Shown here piece after piece: positions 4,705-7,742 of a stretch of DNA of 7,742 bases. The stretch is from assembly GCA_955652655.1 (NCBI GenBank), contig CATPCK010000604.1, positions 1 to 7,742 on the forward strand, given 5' to 3'. Origin of the DNA: an uncultured Ktedonobacteraceae bacterium (lineage in GTDB: Bacteria > Chloroflexota > Ktedonobacteria > Ktedonobacterales > Ktedonobacteraceae). Each line of letters opens with the position of its first letter. The stretch's first letter is position 1. A program made the translations under genes and the position numbers. The notes beneath the pieces were generated by a model. That model made no database searches. It had not been told where the DNA came from and saw nothing but the letters and a program-made list of their open reading frames with translations.

Positions 4705-6816
4705 ATGGCTGCACCACGTAAACTTACCCACGATGATCTCTGGACCTTCAAAGAAATGGGCGCCGTTGCTCTCTCCCCTGATGGCAGGCATGTGGCTTTC
4801 GTGACCGCTGGAGCCGACAAAGCGAAAAATGAACGTTACAGTGCCATCTGGCTCCTCCCGCTAGACGAGCAAGGTCGCGCTGCGGGCGAACCTCGCCAGT
4901 TGACCAGCGGCATCAAAAACGACACAAATCCTGTATGGGCGCACGATAGCAAGCACCTGCTCTTCCTCTCTAACCGCGAGGAAGACAAAAACCAGCTCTG
5001 GCTGATCAATACTCAGGGCGGCGAAGCGCGTCAATTGACCAACATGCTGCGCGGCGTCAGTGAAGCCACCTGGTCGCCCGATGGACACTGGATCGCCTTT
5101 ACCGCGGTTGCGGCCCTCTCAGACGAAGATGATGTGCTGATGGGGCGTAAACAGCTTGACACAGACGAGAAGAAAAAGCGCGAAGAGGAAGAACGATTGC
5201 GCCCCCGCACTATCAACCACGTCTGGTACCGTTTAGATGGCCGCGGCCTATTTGATACTTACAGCCATGTATTTGTCATGCCTGCTCCCAGCACCGATGG
5301 ACAGTCGATTGATCCTGCAACCATACGCCGCCTCACCTCTGGCGATTATGATCATCTTCAGCCGCAGTGGACGCCCAACAGCACAGAGATTGGCGTGCTC
5401 TGCAATCGTGCCGATGACCGTGACCGCTCGACTGTCAATGACCTCTGGGCGATCAACCCCTCAACGGGCGCCGCCCGTCGTCTCAGCGATGGCACATTAG
5501 AAATAGCATGCTACTCCTGGTCTCCCGCCTCTCACGCGGCGGCACTGATAGCTGAGCAGGATATGCGCATTGATGGCTCGCGTAACCCCGCTCTCTACCT
5601 GCTATCTCACGAAAGTGGCGACCATAGCCAGTTACTGACGGCGGACGTAGACAACTCGGCTTTTCCTAGTACATTGAGTGGCTTTGGTTGGCCTGGACCC
5701 TATCGACCGCAATGGAGCCCAGATGGGCAGCGCATCTATTTTCTCCTCATGGACCACGGCTGCGTCGATCTTTGCCGGGTGGATGTCGAACAGAAGAAGA
5801 CAACCACGTTGGCAAGACAGGAATCCATCGCCTACTTCCTGCAGCTTTTGCCCGACGAACGCGGCGTGTTACTCGCGCAATCAGAACCGCTCCATCCATG
5901 GGAGTTCAATCTCCTGCCGCTCAATACCCTGCAAGCGCGGGAGCCTGTTCGCCTCACCCATCTTTATGATGGGCAACTAGCCGAATTCATGTGGAGCGAA
6001 CCAGAACATTTTCTCTATCGTGGTGCCAACAATGATGAGATCGATGGCTGGCTAGTCCGCCCGCTTGGCGCTCGGGAGGGCGTTCGTTACCCGCTCGTCG
6101 TCAGTATTCATGGCGGCCCTCAGTGGGCCTTTGGCGTGGGCATGAATCTTACTCACCAGTATCTGGCCACATATGGCTTTGCCGTCTTCTTCTGCAACCC
6201 GCACGGCAGCACTGGCCAGGGAGAGGCTTTCATGCGCGAAGTAGAGGGCGATTGGGGAGGATGGGATTACCAGGATATCATGCTCGGCGTTGATGAATGT
6301 ATAGCGCGTGGTGTCGCCGATCCCGAACGACTGCTGGTGACCGGGTATAGCTATGGTGGCTACATGTCCATGTTCATCATCGGCCAGACTGACCGTTTCA
6401 AAGCCGCTGTTCCCATGGCTGGTGTCTCAAACCTGGCCAGCTTTGTGGGAACATCCGATATCGGCTTCTGGCAAACAGCCCAATCGAAGGGCTATCCCTG
6501 GGACCCGGAGCGCGAGACCTATTATCGCGAGCGCTCACCGCTCTCGCACGCCCCTCGCGTCACCACGCCCACACTCTTCATCCACCCCGAGAACGATCTG
6601 CGCTGCCCCATCGAGCAATCAGAACAGTTCTACATGCGGCTGAAGATGATCGGGAAGGTTCCTGTTGAGTTCGTGCGCGTTCCCGGTGCCTGGCACGTTG
6701 GCGCAACAAAACCCAGCCAGGATCTTGTCTTCGATGAGAAGATGCTGGAATGGTTCCGGAAGTATGTAGAGGTTCGCCCGGAGGAATATATGTCACAGAT
6801 AGACCAAGAAAAGTGA
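4705..6816 (+). CDS. S9-family serine peptidase (prolyl oligopeptidase fold, acylaminoacyl-peptidase-like)
   Basis: The 703-residue length is usual for S9 peptidases. The N-terminal two thirds form a beta-propeller with repeated PD40/WD40-like strands: LSPDGRHVAF (about 23-32), WAHDSKHLLF (78-87), WSPDGHWIAF (123-132), and later WTPNSTEIGV and WSPDGQRIYF. A Lys/Glu-rich segment with RPRTINHVWYRLDGRG (about 166-181) is typical of S9C-like members. The C-terminal alpha/beta-hydrolase domain has HGGP (469-472, oxyanion region), GYSYGGY with the nucleophile Ser549, Asp631 in ENDLRCP and His664 in GAWHVG, so the triad is complete and correctly ordered. Family knowledge: such enzymes cut short peptides, with the propeller restricting access; acylaminoacyl peptidases remove N-acylated residues. 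Exact specificity cannot be read from the sequence. There is no signal peptide, so it is probably cytosolic. It appears to be a single-gene unit preceded by a hairpin repeat. No strong terminator follows. Confidence 0.95.
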   Translation: MAAPRKLTHDDLWTFKEMGAVALSPDGRHVAFVTAGADKAKNERYSAIWLLPLDEQGRAAGEPRQLTSGIKNDTNPVWAHDSKHLLFLSNREEDKNQLWLINTQGGEARQLTNMLRGVSEATWSPDGHWIAFTAVAALSDEDDVLMGRKQLDTDEKKKREEEERLRPRTINHVWYRLDGRGLFDTYSHVFVMPAPSTDGQSIDPATIRRLTSGDYDHLQPQWTPNSTEIGVLCNRADDRDRSTVNDLWAINPSTGAARRLSDGTLEIACYSWSPASHAAALIAEQDMRIDGSRNPALYLLSHESGDHSQLLTADVDNSAFPSTLSGFGWPGPYRPQWSPDGQRIYFLLMDHGCVDLCRVDVEQKKTTTLARQESIAYFLQLLPDERGVLLAQSEPLHPWEFNLLPLNTLQAREPVRLTHLYDGQLAEFMWSEPEHFLYRGANNDEIDGWLVRPLGAREGVRYPLVVSIHGGPQWAFGVGMNLTHQYLATYGFAVFFCNPHGSTGQGEAFMREVEGDWGGWDYQDIMLGVDECIARGVADPERLLVTGYSYGGYMSMFIIGQTDRFKAAVPMAGVSNLASFVGTSDIGFWQTAQSKGYPWDPERETYYRERSPLSHAPRVTTPTLFIHPENDLRCPIEQSEQFYMRLKMIGKVPVEFVRVPGAWHVGATKPSQDLVFDEKMLEWFRKYVEVRPEEYMSQIDQEK

Positions 6817-7124
6817 GTTCGTAGCGATTCAAGAGCTTTCGCCCTGGCGTGCTCCTATCGAACGAAGGGGAAGCGCTTGCGTACAAAGCTCTCAACCCCT
6901 TGCCGCATGGCACGCGGGTTCTGTCCTCCACCGACCAGCCGCATAGTGGAGGATGGTGGAGGCCAAAGAAGCGCAAGAAACGCCCGAAGCTGTCCTTAGC
7001 GGTCTAGCAGCAACCCACAGGCCAAGGCTAAAGCAGGGCGGGCCTGTAACCAGACACGCATATCCTGGTAGGCGGCAGAGCGTGCGCAAGAGGGCGATCA
7101 ACAACCATACTGATGAAGTGGTTG
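6817..7124. other. Convergent intergenic region without a supported gene
   Basis: This 308-bp region separates the S9 peptidase from the convergent minus-strand membrane protein. Open frames here are shadows without start signals. Inverted repeats are present: AGAGCTTT (6832-6839) with AAAGCTCT (6885-6892), and CCTCCACC (6925-6932) with GGTGGAGG (6955-6962). Neither is followed by a T-tract on either strand, so they are at most weak hairpins. I see no RNA gene. Confidence 0.55.
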
Positions 7125-7742
7125 CTAGGCTGCCCTTGGCAATGTCTCCTGTAATCGACGAATCCACCCGGCCAGGGCGGATACAACCAGTGCCGTTAGC
7201 AGTGACAGTATCGCTCCCCCATTGACCATATAGCCTAAAACGACCCAGACAAAGAAAGAGTCGATCGTTTGTCCATATATCAGTACGGAATCGCACACAC
7301 CAGCAGTCATTACGCAGCCAGCAACGAATGCAGCGAAGAGACCGTGTAGGACACCCAATCGCCTGACCCAAACCACTACAATTGATGCTATAATCGCCTG
7401 TAGGATTGCACCTCCCACAAACCGACCAAAAGCAAACAACTGTATAAATTGGCCTGTGTTTGTAATGGCTGCGGATACGTTAGAGTGCCGCCAAATTTGA
7501 ATGAGGAGCAGCAGATTGCAATAGAGCAGGCCACCCACCAAACCGATCATCAGGGCAAGGAGGGGTCGCAAAGGTTCTTGGAGAGGCAACCTTGCGTACT
7601 GTGATGCTGAGTCCAGGAACGCCCAGCTTGATGTTGCAACCTTCGCCATTCGCCTACGCCAAAATGAGGCTGCGAGGGGAAAGACCCAGAGGCACATCAA
7701 AGCCAGGAGCGTAGCCGGTTGCTGAAGTGTATTCGAAAAGAA
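7125..7742 (-). CDS. Multi-pass membrane protein, C-terminal part (5' end beyond the window)
   Basis: The frame runs from TAG (7125-7127) to the right edge without a stop (205 residues visible). A TTG at 7698-7700 and an ATG at 7695-7697 could serve as starts. However, they fall in the middle of a hydrophobic stretch that continues upstream (PATLLALMCLWVFPLAAS), and no Shine-Dalgarno sequence is seen, so the real start is probably outside. Visible layout: a hydrophobic span ending in the basic cluster WRRR; a polar or amphipathic stretch of about 30 residues; then about four further spans (MIGLVGGLLYCNLLLL; GGAILQAIIASIVVVW; LFAAFVAGCVMTAGV; FFVWVVLGYMVNGGAILSLL and beyond). RR pairs follow two of these spans, fitting cytoplasmic loops. 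No conserved catalytic motif or transporter signature is recognisable, and I do not assign a family. The gene is convergent with the S9 peptidase. Confidence 0.7.
   Translation of the reverse strand, partial: FFSNTLQQPATLLALMCLWVFPLAASFWRRRMAKVATSSWAFLDSASQYARLPLQEPLRPLLALMIGLVGGLLYCNLLLLIQIWRHSNVSAAITNTGQFIQLFAFGRFVGGAILQAIIASIVVVWVRRLGVLHGLFAAFVAGCVMTAGVCDSVLIYGQTIDSFFVWVVLGYMVNGGAILSLLTALVVSALAGWIRRLQETLPRAA

Noticed and set aside
4549..4820. Minus-strand frames of about 80 codons at the start of the S9 peptidase gene
   Set aside because: They run antisense through the hairpin repeat and the S9 coding start, with no ribosome binding site or recognisable domain.
6832..6962. Inverted repeats after the S9 peptidase as terminators
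   Set aside because: The arms are only 8 bp with long or mismatched loops, and no T-tract follows on either strand.
6892..7371. 159-codon minus-strand frame overlapping the membrane protein gene
   Set aside because: It overlaps the better-supported membrane protein in another frame and has a Cys/Arg/Trp-rich shadow composition with no start signal.
1..7742. A CRISPR array, defence island, prophage or insertion sequence
   Set aside because: No spaced direct repeats, transposase, integrase, nuclease or phage-type gene is visible in any frame.

Overview
The window looks like a piece of chromosome from a monoderm, mid-GC bacterium, most likely a Ktedonobacteria-type Chloroflexota. That placement is inference. 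It rests on the style of the proteins (a zinc ribbon, a Pro/Gln-rich tail, one membrane span and a Thr/Ser/Asn-rich linker before a beta-sandwich ectodomain), a class E/F-type sortase, and short dispersed hairpins with a GGGCTTGCCC core. No 16S rRNA, tRNA, transposase or CRISPR array is visible to test it.

Layout, left to right. (1) Positions 1-2546 on the plus strand hold two tandem paralogous membrane-anchored surface proteins. The first is cut by the left edge. The second is complete, starts at the ATG at 1197, and ends in a strong rho-independent terminator at 2558-2604. Both ectodomains appear to be made of two DUF4352-like modules. (2) At 2928-3575, plus strand, is a small sortase-like transpeptidase with a lipobox, preceded by a GC-rich hairpin repeat. 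(3) At 3630-4202, minus strand, convergent with the sortase, is an uncharacterised acidic protein with an N-terminal coiled coil and a perfect 33-bp tandem duplication. (4) Positions 4203-4704 are an AT-rich divergent intergenic region with a possible small ORF and a second copy of the hairpin repeat. (5) At 4705-6816, plus strand, is a complete cytosolic S9-family serine peptidase (acylaminoacyl-peptidase-like) with its catalytic triad intact. (6) Positions 6817-7124 are apparently non-coding. (7) From 7125 to the right edge, minus strand, is the C-terminal part of a multi-pass membrane protein whose start lies outside the window.

How the genes work together: the two paralogues form one unit, possibly co-transcribed, ending at the terminator. 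The other genes look like independent single-gene units. Three of the five genes make surface or membrane proteins, and a fourth (the S9 peptidase) is cytosolic housekeeping proteolysis, but nothing links them into one pathway. I do not see a convincing new multi-gene system. The points most worth following are the covarying hairpin repeats placed just upstream of two start codons, the lipid-anchored sortase with no visible substrate, and the duplicated two-module surface proteins.
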